In this document: one piece after another, positions 42,405 through 52,168 of the stretch
Numbering within the stretch: position 1 is the stretch's first letter
Layout: each line of letters opens with the position of its first letter
From: Nitrosococcus halophilus Nc 4
GTDB taxonomy: Bacteria; Pseudomonadota; Gammaproteobacteria; Nitrosococcales; Nitrosococcaceae
Direction: 5' to 3'
DNA length: 64,000 nt
NCBI RefSeq assembly: GCF_000024725.1
Contig: NC_013960.1
Span: 1,510,261 to 1,574,260 of the forward strand
Program-made: the position numbers and the translations under genes
Notes under the pieces: model-generated
What the model was told of the DNA's origin: nothing
Databases searched by the model: none
What the model saw: only the letters and a program-made list of their open reading frames with translations

Positions 42405-43373
42405 ATGGACAAAGATGTTTGTGTTTATATTGGGGAGTTACTCCAGCGCTATAATTTTGGTGAAGGGCACCCTTTTGGTCCCCTTCGACAAGGTGCTTTT
42501 ATCGATGAATTTCATCGCCAGGGGCTTGATCGAGAAGTGATGATAGGGGAGCCGGGTATGGCTACCCAAGAAAATATTGAATGGTTTCATACCCCTGACT
42601 ATGTCGAAAAAGTTAAACGCCTTTCCAGGGCGGGGAGAGGTTACCTGGATTATGGTGATACCCCCGTTTTCCCAAGTGTTTATGAGGCTGCCGCTGCGGT
42701 TGTGGGGACCGTGCTAAAAGCTGTGGACGCCATTATCACTGGGTCCTGCCGGCGTGCTTTTATCCCCATTGCTGGCTTGCACCATGCCCGGCGTGATACT
42801 GCTGCCGGTTTTTGTGTTTTTAATGACTGTGGTGTGGCTATTGAGGCATTACGGCGACAGTATGGGGTGCAGCGGATAGGGTATGTGGATATTGATGCCC
42901 ATCATGGAGACGGGGTGTTGTATGGTTTTGAGGAAGATCCCCATGTCATTATTGTCGATCTCCATGAGGATGGGCGTTATCTCTATCCGGGTACTGGATC
43001 CGCCGATGAAACGGGCCTAGGCCCTGCTGTGGGCACTAAGCTAAACCTTCCTATGTCACCTGGGGCAACGGATAGGCAGTTTTTAGAGTCCTGGGAGCAG
43101 GCGGAGGCATTCCTAAGGCAGGGTCAGCCGGAATTTATTTTATTTCAGTGCGGTGCAGATAGCCTGGCCGCCGATCCGATTACCCACTTGGGATATAGCC
43201 AGGAGGCCCATGCCCATGCGGCAGAGAGTTTATGCGCCATTGCGGATAAATATTGCGCAGGGCGTATTCTTGGTTTAGGAGGAGGGGGGTATAACCTAGA
43301 TAATCTTGCCAAGGCATGGTGCGCTGTGGTTCAAGCCTTTGCCACTGTAAAGAGTAGTTCGTCCGCCTCTTAG
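42405..43373 (+). CDS. Histone-deacetylase-superfamily (AcuC-like) hydrolase
   Basis: 322 residues. Zinc amidohydrolase motifs: IAGLHHARRDTAAGFCVFND (the His-His general-base region), IGYVDIDAHHGDGVLYGF (metal Asp and His), DLHEDGRYLYPGTG, and GGGGYN with the catalytic Tyr. Bacterial members deacetylate acetyl-CoA synthetase (AcuC), polyamines or other acetyl-amines. The residues for zinc binding appear complete, so it should be active. Neighbours suggest no substrate. Start ATG at 42405. Confidence 0.92.
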   Translation: MDKDVCVYIGELLQRYNFGEGHPFGPLRQGAFIDEFHRQGLDREVMIGEPGMATQENIEWFHTPDYVEKVKRLSRAGRGYLDYGDTPVFPSVYEAAAAVVGTVLKAVDAIITGSCRRAFIPIAGLHHARRDTAAGFCVFNDCGVAIEALRRQYGVQRIGYVDIDAHHGDGVLYGFEEDPHVIIVDLHEDGRYLYPGTGSADETGLGPAVGTKLNLPMSPGATDRQFLESWEQAEAFLRQGQPEFILFQCGADSLAADPITHLGYSQEAHAHAAESLCAIADKYCAGRILGLGGGGYNLDNLAKAWCAVVQAFATVKSSSSAS

Positions 43374-43423
43374 CTCTCTGCTCTCTGGAAAATGGGATAT
43401 CCACTGATATTGGAAGCAGTCTG

Positions 43424-44842
43424 ATGGTAGTAGATATTGGCCTCGATCGTGCTGACATAGAGGCACTTAGACGACGGCTCAGTAGCGGTGCGAGTGATCT
43501 CGCTCACCGAGCCCTTAATCGTTCTGTTCGGTTGGCAGTGACAGGGCTTAATAAGAGTGGGAAAACGGTTTTTATTACCTCTTTAATTCACCATTTGTCC
43601 CATGGTTCCCAATTACCCTTTTTTAAAGTCGCCAGTGAAGGCCGTCTTGTGGGAGCCAAAATTATTCCACGGGCAGAAAGTGAACTCCCGGAGTTTCGTT
43701 ATAGGGAATTTGCTGAAAAGTTGACCGGCAGGCCTCCTTCCTGGCCGGAGCCTACCGATCGGATCAGTGAAATCCGCCTGGCTATCCGTTATCGCCCAGG
43801 GACTATGCTGCGGCGGCGAGTGACTCCATTGAGCACCCTGTATCTAGATATCATTGATTATCCAGGAGAATGGCTCCTAGATCTGACACTTCTAGACAAG
43901 TCTTTTGAGGATTGGTCTCAGCAGGTGCTCGAACTTTGCAAGCAGGAGCCCCGAGCTTCATTATCGAAAGCGTGGTTTGATTTTCTCAACAGCTTGGACC
44001 TGACTAAAACCGCTGAAGAAGAAACCATGCAACAGGCCGCGGTACTTTACAGCGAATTTCTTCACCGCTGTAAGGCAGGGGGACTGACCCTCCTTCAGCC
44101 GGGGCGTTTCACCATGCCGGGAGACTTGAAAAATACGCCTATTCTTGGTTTTTGCCCCCTTCCCCCAGTAGCAGCACCGCCGGAGCGAAGTTTCTATAGC
44201 GTCATGAGCCAGCGTTATGAAGCCTATAAAGATCGTGTGGTCAAACGGTTCTATCAAGAACATTTTGCACGCTTTGATCGGCAGATTGTGCTGGTGGATC
44301 TACTCAATATTCTCAACCGGGGTTATGAGTGCTTTCATGATATGAGGGAGACGCTAGCTTTAACACTGGAAAGTTTTTCCTATGGCCGTTCAGGTTTGAT
44401 TCGTCGCCTCTTTAGACCCCGCATTGATCGGGTTCTATTTGCCGCCGCCAAGGCGGACCATGTGGCTGCCAATCAGCACCACAATCTTCGACTTTTGCTC
44501 GACCAACTGATCTCGGAAGCCGCAGAAGAAGTTCGTTTTAGTGGTGTGGAGATGGATACAATGACTCTTTCTTCGGTCAAATCGACAGAAACTGTGGTCA
44601 CAGATCATGAAGGAGGCAAGCTTTCTTGTGTCAAGGGTGTGCCTGAGGGGCGGGAACGTGAGGTGTTGTTATTTCCAGGAGAAATCCCAGAAACTATTCC
44701 TACCCCTGAAGATTGGGTTGAGGATCGTTTCCGCTTTCTTTCTTTCCAACCCCCCCCTGTTTCAGAAGCCCCTTCTAGAACGCTGCCTCATATCCGCTTG
44801 GACCAAGCCTTAGAGTTTCTCCTAGGAGACAAATTGATATGA
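43424..44842 (+). CDS. ycjX: YcjX-family GTP-binding protein
   Basis: 472 residues of the DUF463 family. The P-loop is AVTGLNKSGKTVFITSLIHHL (about residues 38-58), with LYLDIIDYPGEWLLDL as the G3-like switch region. Further family features: RFYQEHFARFDRQIVLVDLL and FAAAKADHVAANQHHNL. YcjX is a GTPase-like protein co-encoded with YcjF in phage-shock-type regulons; its cellular role is not settled. The stop overlaps the ycjF start (ATGA), so the two are translationally coupled. Confidence 0.9.
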   Translation: MVVDIGLDRADIEALRRRLSSGASDLAHRALNRSVRLAVTGLNKSGKTVFITSLIHHLSHGSQLPFFKVASEGRLVGAKIIPRAESELPEFRYREFAEKLTGRPPSWPEPTDRISEIRLAIRYRPGTMLRRRVTPLSTLYLDIIDYPGEWLLDLTLLDKSFEDWSQQVLELCKQEPRASLSKAWFDFLNSLDLTKTAEEETMQQAAVLYSEFLHRCKAGGLTLLQPGRFTMPGDLKNTPILGFCPLPPVAAPPERSFYSVMSQRYEAYKDRVVKRFYQEHFARFDRQIVLVDLLNILNRGYECFHDMRETLALTLESFSYGRSGLIRRLFRPRIDRVLFAAAKADHVAANQHHNLRLLLDQLISEAAEEVRFSGVEMDTMTLSSVKSTETVVTDHEGGKLSCVKGVPEGREREVLLFPGEIPETIPTPEDWVEDRFRFLSFQPPPVSEAPSRTLPHIRLDQALEFLLGDKLI

Positions 44843-45951
44843 GTCATAAACATTGGATTCCACCCGTGGAAATTGAGTCTGAGCCAAGGCAAGTGAGGGA
44901 TAAAGAAAAGCGCAGGCCTTCTTCCCCCCGGGTGCTTGCAGAGGAAGGTGAACGCGCTTTTATGGACTATCTTAGCAAGAGCGAATTTACAGAGAGAGAT
45001 AAAAATTTTCCCCTGGAAAGGGATATTGAGCGTCTAAGGCAGCAAACCTTACGACAGCGACGCCGTGCCTTCCGCTGTTTTTTGGGCGCTGCTGCCGCTT
45101 TGCTAGCAAGCCTCGTGGTGCTTGATACGGTAACTTTCCTCGGTGATATGTTTGAACGGGGTCTGTTGCTTGGCCTTTTCTTTACGGGTCTCTTTGGCCT
45201 TCTTTTGGTGGCCATCGTGGTATGGGTTCGGGAGCAGATGCGGGATATTTGGCGGATGCAAGATATTTCTGCTTTCCAAGAGGAAGCAAAACACCTGGTT
45301 GAGGAAGGAGGCCATGGTACTGCTACAAATTTAGTCGCTCGCATCGAGACACTTTATTCGAATCGCTCAGATTTGGATCCAGAGCTTGAAATTTTCCATT
45401 CCATGGTGACGGATGCCCATAGCGATGCTGAAGTACTGGAATTATTCACCAAGCAAGTGTTACGTTCCCTGGATGAGCGCGCTTATGGAGTGGTAGTCAA
45501 GTATGCTTCCCAGACTGCGCTAGTAACTGCGATCTCACCTTTAGCCTTGCTTGATGCGGTTCTTAGCCTATGGCGAAATATGCGCATGGTGCGAGAAATT
45601 GCAACCCTCTATGGAGGCCGCCCTGGATTTGCTGGATCTTTTGTTTTAGTTCGAGGGGTGCTGGGAAATCTTGCACTGGCCGGTGTTTCAGAAATCATCG
45701 CAGATACGGGTGCGGAAGCTTTTGGCGGTACCTTTCTAGCATCTTTATCGGCCCAGGCGGGGCAAGGGGCCTCCATGGGTATCTATACGGCACGAGTGGG
45801 GATGATCACTATGCGCTTATGCCGTCCAATCCCATTTAGTGGAGAAGAGCGTCCCTATCTCACTCGTATTCGTAGGCAGGTGATCAGGGCGGTGCGTGAA
45901 GCCATGGCAAGCGCGAGCAAGCCTGAGAATCAGCCGCGCCCAGAAAGTTGA
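44839..45951 (+). CDS. ycjF: YcjF-family inner-membrane protein (DUF697)
   Basis: 370 residues. A charged N-terminal region (PRQVRDKEKRRPSSPRVLAEE) precedes two helices (FLGAAAALLASLVVLDTVTF and LLGLFFTGLFGLLLVAIVVWV), then a domain with VVKYASQTALVTAISPLALLDAVLSLWRNMRMVREIATLYGGRPG, the DUF697 signature, and the C-terminal AGQGASMGIYTARVG. E. coli YcjF belongs with YcjX in the envelope-stress (psp) neighbourhood. Here no psp genes adjoin, only this pair. Confidence 0.9.
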   Translation: MSHKHWIPPVEIESEPRQVRDKEKRRPSSPRVLAEEGERAFMDYLSKSEFTERDKNFPLERDIERLRQQTLRQRRRAFRCFLGAAAALLASLVVLDTVTFLGDMFERGLLLGLFFTGLFGLLLVAIVVWVREQMRDIWRMQDISAFQEEAKHLVEEGGHGTATNLVARIETLYSNRSDLDPELEIFHSMVTDAHSDAEVLELFTKQVLRSLDERAYGVVVKYASQTALVTAISPLALLDAVLSLWRNMRMVREIATLYGGRPGFAGSFVLVRGVLGNLALAGVSEIIADTGAEAFGGTFLASLSAQAGQGASMGIYTARVGMITMRLCRPIPFSGEERPYLTRIRRQVIRAVREAMASASKPENQPRPES

Positions 45952-46030
45952 GGGGGCTTTAACAACTTGAAATAGAGCTTTATTAGAGCTAAATAAAGAT
46001 AGATATTATCGGTCGTAAAAAGGAAAAATA

Positions 46031-48640
46031 ATGTCCCGTTGGAAGCACAGGTTATTTATTCTCGGCTTCAGCATTATCGCCTTCTTTATTTTCTTGATTT
46101 TTGCCGGATTCGAAGGTATTCCTTTTTTAGTAGATCTCTGGTGGTTTGATGCCCAGGGCTATGGATTTTATTTCTGGCAACGGATGCTTTATCAATCGGT
46201 TGTTTTTATAGAAGTAGGTATTCTATTTTTTCTCGTTTTTTTTCTCAATTTTTGGATTGCCTCCCATTACCTAGGGACAGAACGGCCGGCTGAGATTCCA
46301 CCCGGTACGCCCCGGAAAAGCTTTAAGCGTTTATTTAATAAATTCCAAACAGGTTCACTCTGGGTCTACACACCTTTTTCAGTGGTTCTCAGTATTCTGG
46401 TTGCTTGGCCTCTTTTTCAGCAATGGGAGGCTTTTCTGCTTTATCTTATGGCGCCGGATATGGGGGTTCAAGATCCGGCTTATGGTAAGGATATTTCTTA
46501 CTATCTTTTTTCTTTTCCCATTTATGTACTCATCCTGCAACGACTGTTAATTGCTCTTTTGTTGCTTCTACTTGGGTTGGCGCTGCTCTATTGGATCGAA
46601 AACCGCTTGCTCTCTCAACATGGTAAGCGTTTGCCGCTGGGAGCAAGATGGCATCTCAGTATACTGGTCCTTTTCACCTTTTTGATAGAAATCTGGGACT
46701 TTGTGTTACAACGCAATGAGCTGGTCTATAGTGAAGCCCACCAGCCGCTATTTTCCGGCCCCGGCTTTGTGGAAATGCGGGTTATTTTGCCATTCATCTG
46801 GCTGTCCTTGTTTTTTTTATTGGGGGTTGCACTCTCCCTTGTTTACTTTATTAATAGACATAAAGGAATAAAGTTGCTGGTTTTTTTCTCCTTGTTTTTT
46901 ATGCTTTCTTTAGGTGCTCGTCATTTTCACTTTCTACATTGGGCTACCCAGGAATATATCGTTAAACCTAATGAGCTATCCTTGCAAAAACCTTTTATAG
47001 AAGGCAGTATTCAAGCCACTTTGGATGCCTATAATCTTAGCGATGTAGAAGTTAGAGAATTTGAAAGAGAAAGAATTTTAGAAAATATTCTTAATACTAA
47101 AGTGCAGGACTTGCTTCGCAATATTCCTGTCTGGGATAAGGAGCTCGTCGGCCAAGTTTATCGTCAACTCCAGCAGCTGCGTACCTACTATAGCTTCCCG
47201 TCGACGAATGTTGATCGATATATGGTTAACGGGAAAAAACATCAGGTTTTTTTAGGAGCACGGGAATTAAATTACGAGAAACTTCCAAGCGGTGCCCGGA
47301 AGTGGGTCAATGAACATTTGTTATATACTCATGGTTATGGACCTGTCATGACCTCGGCTGGTCAAGGGCGGGGTGAAGCGTCTATGGACTGGTTTATTCG
47401 TGAAATCCCACCGGAGTCCGACCAGGGGTTTAATACTGAGCAGCCCGGTATTTATTATGGCCTAGGACCCTATCGTTATGCCATCGCACCTAATGAAAAT
47501 AGGGAATTGGATTACCCGAAGGGAAACACTAATGTGATGACTGACTATCAAGGAAGAGGAGGGGTCTCCCTATCCTCATTGTTTGAAAAACTTGTTTTTT
47601 ATTATTACTTCCAGGATAGCGATATATTTTTTACTACCCAAACCCATGACAAGAGCAAAATACTGTTTCGACGTAATATCACTGAGCGGATTGAAACGCT
47701 GACTCCCTATCTTCTTCTGGATGCTTCTCCTTATTTGGCTGTTACCCCCAAAGGTCTTTATTGGATTCAGGATGCCTATACGGCCTCAACCTGGTACCCT
47801 AATGCCGACCGATTAGGGTTGGCAAAATTTGAATTTCCTATTCCCCCTAAGGGAAACGAAAGAATCAATTATATTCGTAATTCAGTAAAAATCGTGGTGG
47901 ATGCTTACCACGGTACGGTTGACTACTATGTCTTTGACTCTAGTGATCCCATCATTCAAGCCTATAGCCGCATTTATCCGGGTCTTTTCAAATCCAAAGA
48001 GCAGATGCCCGCTGATATTCGCGCTCATGTCCGTTATCCTAAAGATTTATTCGAGATACAAATGGGTATTTATGCCAAATACCACCAAACTGACGTGGAA
48101 GTCTTTTATCAACAAGAAGATGTGTGGTCTTTTGCTCAAAAATATAACAAAGAATCAGAAACTCGTTTAAGACCTTATTATTTGACCCTAGATTTAATCA
48201 AAGAGAATAGATTTGATTTTCTCTTATTTTTGCCCATGCTTATTGAAGGACAGGATAATATGCGGGCCATGATGGCGGCAGGTAGTGATGAGCCTTATTA
48301 TGGTAAGCTCATTGCTTATAGCTTTCCCAAAGGGGAATTGGTGTTTGGGCCCTCTCAAATCAATACTTTAATTAACGAGAACCCAGAGGTCTCTGCCCAA
48401 TTTACCCTATGGAGTCAAAATGACTCCGAGGTTGCTTTAGGGGCGATGATCATTATGCCGGTTGGCCAGGTGGTGCTTTATATTCAACCTGTTTTCCTTA
48501 CCTTCAAAGGTGAGGTAAAAATCCCCCAATTGCAGCGCATTATCATCAGTGACGGCCAGTTCGTGGTGATGGAACCCACTTTGATGGGCGCCTATATCAA
48601 GCTTAAAGAACGCATAGAAGCCATGGGTGAAAGCTCGTAA
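46031..48640 (+). CDS. UPF0182-family large membrane protein
   Basis: 869 residues. Seven or so N-terminal helices (FIIAFFIFLIFAGFEGIPF, LFFLVFFLNFWIASHYLG, FSVVLSILVAWPLF, LLIALLLLLLGLALLYWIE, and others up to HFLHWATQEYI) lead into a large soluble domain with the family's typical motifs: RELNYEKLPSGARKWVNEHLLYTHGYG, IYYG, EFDYP-like ELDYPKGNTNVMTDYQGRGGVSL, FLLFLPMLIEGQDNMRAMMAAG, and YIQPVFL near the end. The family is widespread but its function is not established. The start is preceded by AGGAAAAATA. Confidence 0.9.
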   Translation: MSRWKHRLFILGFSIIAFFIFLIFAGFEGIPFLVDLWWFDAQGYGFYFWQRMLYQSVVFIEVGILFFLVFFLNFWIASHYLGTERPAEIPPGTPRKSFKRLFNKFQTGSLWVYTPFSVVLSILVAWPLFQQWEAFLLYLMAPDMGVQDPAYGKDISYYLFSFPIYVLILQRLLIALLLLLLGLALLYWIENRLLSQHGKRLPLGARWHLSILVLFTFLIEIWDFVLQRNELVYSEAHQPLFSGPGFVEMRVILPFIWLSLFFLLGVALSLVYFINRHKGIKLLVFFSLFFMLSLGARHFHFLHWATQEYIVKPNELSLQKPFIEGSIQATLDAYNLSDVEVREFERERILENILNTKVQDLLRNIPVWDKELVGQVYRQLQQLRTYYSFPSTNVDRYMVNGKKHQVFLGARELNYEKLPSGARKWVNEHLLYTHGYGPVMTSAGQGRGEASMDWFIREIPPESDQGFNTEQPGIYYGLGPYRYAIAPNENRELDYPKGNTNVMTDYQGRGGVSLSSLFEKLVFYYYFQDSDIFFTTQTHDKSKILFRRNITERIETLTPYLLLDASPYLAVTPKGLYWIQDAYTASTWYPNADRLGLAKFEFPIPPKGNERINYIRNSVKIVVDAYHGTVDYYVFDSSDPIIQAYSRIYPGLFKSKEQMPADIRAHVRYPKDLFEIQMGIYAKYHQTDVEVFYQQEDVWSFAQKYNKESETRLRPYYLTLDLIKENRFDFLLFLPMLIEGQDNMRAMMAAGSDEPYYGKLIAYSFPKGELVFGPSQINTLINENPEVSAQFTLWSQNDSEVALGAMIIMPVGQVVLYIQPVFLTFKGEVKIPQLQRIIISDGQFVVMEPTLMGAYIKLKERIEAMGESS

Positions 48641-48660
48641 ATTGGAGGGGCCTTTTGGGA

Positions 48661-49929
48661 TTACTTTTTATCGTTAGGGGCGTGCTGATTAGCAGGCTCT
48701 TTATCTGTGGCATGCCCTAACAGCATTTTGAGGAAAAAGGGGGTCATCAAGGTGGTCACTAGGGCCATAATGACGATGGCTGAGAATAAGTTTTCTATGA
48801 AGGGGGGGGTGGGTTCCGGTCGTTGGAATAGCCCCGCCCGTAAGGCAATGTCGGCAATGATGAGTTCGACGGCGCCACGGGCGCTCATGCCTGCTCCTAT
48901 GGCCGCGGCGTCGCGGGAAGAAAATCCCATCCAATAAGCAGGCAGTCCGGCTCCAAGGAACTTGCAGACGAAAGCCGCGTAGATGAAATAGAGGATGAAG
49001 ATGGGATCTTCGGTGATGGTACTGATATCGAGGTACATGCCAATGGAAGCGAAGAATAGGGGAGCGAGAAAGCCCTCGCTGATTCCACTGAGCCTGCGTC
49101 TAATTTCTTCATAGGCCGCCTCGTCGATAGTGCTTGGAGTGAAGAGCACACCGGTAATAAAAGCCCCGAGGATAAAGTGCATGCCGAGCACTTCAGCGAG
49201 CACGGAATTGGCCAGCGCAATGATGAGCAGGCCGCTGAAGTTAATTTCGTCAAGGCGAAACAGTGTGATGAATTTACCGATGAAGGGGAGCGTAAAATAA
49301 CCCACCACGCCAGTCACCATAAAGAAGAGCAACGCCTGACCGAGCAAATACATGAACGAGACGAGGTCGGGGAGTTCACCCGTATTGATCATGGCCATCA
49401 GCACTGCGAGGAGGAACAAACCCAGAACTTCATTGATGAAGGCTGCCAAGACGATAACCTGACCCACCCGTGAATGGAGGCTACCCAAATCCATGAGGAT
49501 GCGCACCGCGACGGGGAGCGCTGTAATGGAAAGGGTAGTGGCAAGGAACAGGATGTGGGCCTGTTTGTAATCGGAGTCGGGGACAAGCAGCCATCCTAGC
49601 CCCACTCCTACAGCCATGGGTACCACCATCCCGCCCACGGCGATAAAAAAAGCGCTGCCGGAGACTTTAGCCAGTTCTTGCAGACGTAAATGCATTCCCG
49701 CTAATAACATCAGAAAGAAAATGGCAAGATCGGTGAGGGCAATGAAAACCTTGTCCTCTGTGATATTGTCCAATTTGGGCAAGATGTTGGGATACTCAGC
49801 GGCAAGAGTGCCTAGTACAATCCCGGCTATCACCTCGCCAATAAGGGGGGGCTGGCCTATCCGCTTGGCAAGCTCACCGAGCAGGCGTGTCGTCAGCAGC
49901 AAAACCAGCAGTATGTAGAATAGTTCCAT
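48661..49929 (-). CDS. CPA2-family cation/proton antiporter
   Basis: 422 residues with about twelve helices. Family motifs: GQPPLIGEVIAGIVLGTLA at the N-terminus, FFLMLLAGMHLRLQEL, LSITALPVAVRILMDLG with the conserved polar residues of the ion pathway, and SARGAVELIIADIAL near the C-terminus. A monovalent cation/H+ antiporter of the Kef/NhaS3-like type is likely, importing protons against Na+ or K+. There is no cytoplasmic regulatory (TrkA-N) domain. Convergent with the UPF0182 gene, with only 20 bp between stop codons. Confidence 0.9.
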   Translation of the reverse strand: MELFYILLVLLLTTRLLGELAKRIGQPPLIGEVIAGIVLGTLAAEYPNILPKLDNITEDKVFIALTDLAIFFLMLLAGMHLRLQELAKVSGSAFFIAVGGMVVPMAVGVGLGWLLVPDSDYKQAHILFLATTLSITALPVAVRILMDLGSLHSRVGQVIVLAAFINEVLGLFLLAVLMAMINTGELPDLVSFMYLLGQALLFFMVTGVVGYFTLPFIGKFITLFRLDEINFSGLLIIALANSVLAEVLGMHFILGAFITGVLFTPSTIDEAAYEEIRRRLSGISEGFLAPLFFASIGMYLDISTITEDPIFILYFIYAAFVCKFLGAGLPAYWMGFSSRDAAAIGAGMSARGAVELIIADIALRAGLFQRPEPTPPFIENLFSAIVIMALVTTLMTPFFLKMLLGHATDKEPANQHAPNDKK

Positions 49930-50059
49930 GGGAATGGGTTAGTCATACAAAATTATTGCCCTGCAATTTGAAATTTCCCAATTGAGTCGCCGTTTGCATC
50001 TCCCTCTGGCGGGAGCAGGAGACAGCAAGCAGCCCGTTATTGATTGGGATGGACCTCAT

Positions 50060-51346
50060 TCACTTGCGCTCTATCTCCAGCCGAAGAAAGTGGGTAGAAC
50101 AAGAAATACAAGGATCATAATTGCGGATACCGGATTCCAACCGTAGCCGTAAAGCTTCATCATCAAAATCCAGGGATTCTAGGATGCTGGCCCGCATATC
50201 CGCTTCCATTTGGGCTTGGTTCTGGCTGGTGGGGGGCACAATCCGGGCTTGGCGCACAAAGCCCTGGGCGTCCAATTCGTAGCGGTGCCAAAGAATTCCT
50301 CGTGGGGCCTCTGTGGCGGCCATCCCAATACCGGCGCGGGGTTCGATAGCCACATAAGCTTGCTGAGGACGGCGATAGTGCTTGAGGAGATGGATGGCTT
50401 CGAGCAATGCCAAATGGACTTCTAAGGCGCGGGCAATGATGCTGTGATAGGGATTGGTGCTGGGCCAGCCGATCCCGGTTTCATGGAGCAGGGTGGCGGT
50501 TTCTGGAGGCAGGCGATCCAAATTGTTATTCAGACGCGCTAGGGGACCGACCCAATAGGGTTGACCATGGAGGTGAGCATGGAGGGCGGTGGAGTGGGGA
50601 ACTTGATATTCGACCATGTGGTGCTCAAATTCTGCCGCCCCGATGTCCAGGCCTTGACTGGAAACGAGACGGCCTTCATTCATGGGATATTCCTCGGGGT
50701 GGCGCAGGGAGACAAAGGGGGCAGGCCGGCTCACTTCCGGCAGCTTCAAACTGGCAGTCCAACGCACCAAGGCTTCAGCGTTGGGTAGCGCAGATTGGAG
50801 TAGTTCCAGCAGCTCCCTGGCCTCTTGTCGACTCGGAGCGCGGTAGAAGCCGCCCACCCGCACGCCCACTGGATTGACTGGGCGGCCGCCAAAGATTTTC
50901 AGAATTCGGTTGCCTAGCCCTTGCAAGCGCATCCCCCGTTTGACCTCATCGGGGTGATCCTTCGCCATGGCCATGGCGCTGGGATAGCCTAGGAAATCCG
51001 GAGCGGCCAGTAGATGAATATGCAAACTGTGACTTTCCATCCACTCGCCGCAGTAATAGAGGCGGCGCAGAGCCCGAATCTCTGGGGTGATAGTGGCCTT
51101 AAAGGCGCTTTCAATGGCATGGGTGGCGCTCATTTGATAGGCCACCGGGCAGATGCCGCAAATGCGGGCCACAATGTCTGGAACTTCTTTCCAACTTCTG
51201 CCTTGCAGGAATTTTTCAAAAAAGCGTGGTGGCTCAAAAATCCGCAAACGCAGATCCGTAACCTGCTTTTTTTCGATGCGGGCATAAAGGGCGCCTTCTC
51301 CTTCCACCCGGGTGAGTACTGGAACTTCAATGCGGCGGGTGCTCAT
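50060..51346 (-). CDS. hydA: Group 3b [NiFe]-hydrogenase large subunit
   Basis: About 428 residues from ATG at 51346 (MSTRRIEVPVLTRVEGEGAL), which overlaps the small-subunit stop as ATGA; the frame opens earlier, at 51439. Nickel ligands: RICGICPVAYQMSATHA near the N-terminus and DPCISCSTHFLRLEIERK at the C-terminus. Only nine residues follow the last His, so there is little or no maturation peptide for an endopeptidase to remove. Group 3b enzymes are cytoplasmic, reversible, NAD(P)-linked and also reduce polysulfide (sulfhydrogenase). No hyp maturation genes lie in the window. Confidence 0.93.
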   Translation of the reverse strand: MSTRRIEVPVLTRVEGEGALYARIEKKQVTDLRLRIFEPPRFFEKFLQGRSWKEVPDIVARICGICPVAYQMSATHAIESAFKATITPEIRALRRLYYCGEWMESHSLHIHLLAAPDFLGYPSAMAMAKDHPDEVKRGMRLQGLGNRILKIFGGRPVNPVGVRVGGFYRAPSRQEARELLELLQSALPNAEALVRWTASLKLPEVSRPAPFVSLRHPEEYPMNEGRLVSSQGLDIGAAEFEHHMVEYQVPHSTALHAHLHGQPYWVGPLARLNNNLDRLPPETATLLHETGIGWPSTNPYHSIIARALEVHLALLEAIHLLKHYRRPQQAYVAIEPRAGIGMAATEAPRGILWHRYELDAQGFVRQARIVPPTSQNQAQMEADMRASILESLDFDDEALRLRLESGIRNYDPCISCSTHFLRLEIERK

Positions 51347-52164
51347 GGCCATTCTCCCTCTCTTTTGGAAGGTAGAGGGGTATAGGTAATCTCTTTGCTT
51401 TCCCATTCCTGGGAAGCTTCCCGGAAGGCAGGAGCCCAATTATAAATAAAGCGGTAACGGTGCTTAATGGCCTCCGGCGAGAGCCCTAGACCCAGAAAGC
51501 GCCGGCCCAGGGCGGTAGTATTGCCGCCGGCCTGAGGACCGAAGCAGCCGTAACAATCGCGCTCCTGGTAGGGACAAAGGGCGCCGCAACCGGTGCGGGT
51601 CACTGGTCCCAGACAAGGTTCCCCCTTGGCTACCAGCACGCACACATTGCCTTTTCGTTTGCATTCTAGGCAAACCGATTCCCCCGGCACAAACGGAGTG
51701 ACCCCCGCCATCAGATCGGCCAGCATCCGTTTGAGTTGTCCCGGGTCGGGCGGACAACCCCAGAGTTCGGCATCAAGGCGAATATGGTCGGAGAAGGGGG
51801 TGGAATGCTCCAGGCTGTCGATATATTCAGGGCTGGCGTAGACCGCTTTCAGAAAAGCATCATGTTGACCCCAATTGCGTAGGGCCTGGATGCCGCCGCC
51901 AGTGGCACAGGCCCCAATGGCAATGACCTGCCGGCTTTGTTGACGGACTTGCCGGATACGTTTGATTTCTTCGGGGGTAGAGACCGATCCCTCCACAAAG
52001 GAGACATCATAGGGGCCTTCCCCCAGATCACTGGAGGCCTCCACAAAATAGGCAATATCAACCCGTTCGGCCAAAGTTAATAACTCCTGTTCCAGGTTGA
52101 GAAATTGGAGTTGGCAGCCATCACAGGAGGCGAATTTGTGCACTGCAATTCGTAATTTGCTCAT
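51343..52164 (-). CDS. hydD: [NiFe]-hydrogenase small (delta) subunit
   Basis: 273 residues. Proximal Fe-S cluster motif KFASCDGCQLQFLNLEQELL near the N-terminus, with matching cysteines in AIGACATGGGIQ and the LWGCPPDPGQL region. The C-terminal part has further cysteine clusters (CLECKRKGNVCVL, CPYQERDCYGCFGPQ). It passes electrons from the NiFe site to the gamma and beta subunits. Third gene of the operon; it begins 4 bp after the gamma-subunit stop and its own stop overlaps the large-subunit start. Confidence 0.92.
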   Translation of the reverse strand: MSKLRIAVHKFASCDGCQLQFLNLEQELLTLAERVDIAYFVEASSDLGEGPYDVSFVEGSVSTPEEIKRIRQVRQQSRQVIAIGACATGGGIQALRNWGQHDAFLKAVYASPEYIDSLEHSTPFSDHIRLDAELWGCPPDPGQLKRMLADLMAGVTPFVPGESVCLECKRKGNVCVLVAKGEPCLGPVTRTGCGALCPYQERDCYGCFGPQAGGNTTALGRRFLGLGLSPEAIKHRYRFIYNWAPAFREASQEWESKEITYTPLPSKREGEWP

Positions 52165-52168
52165 TGCG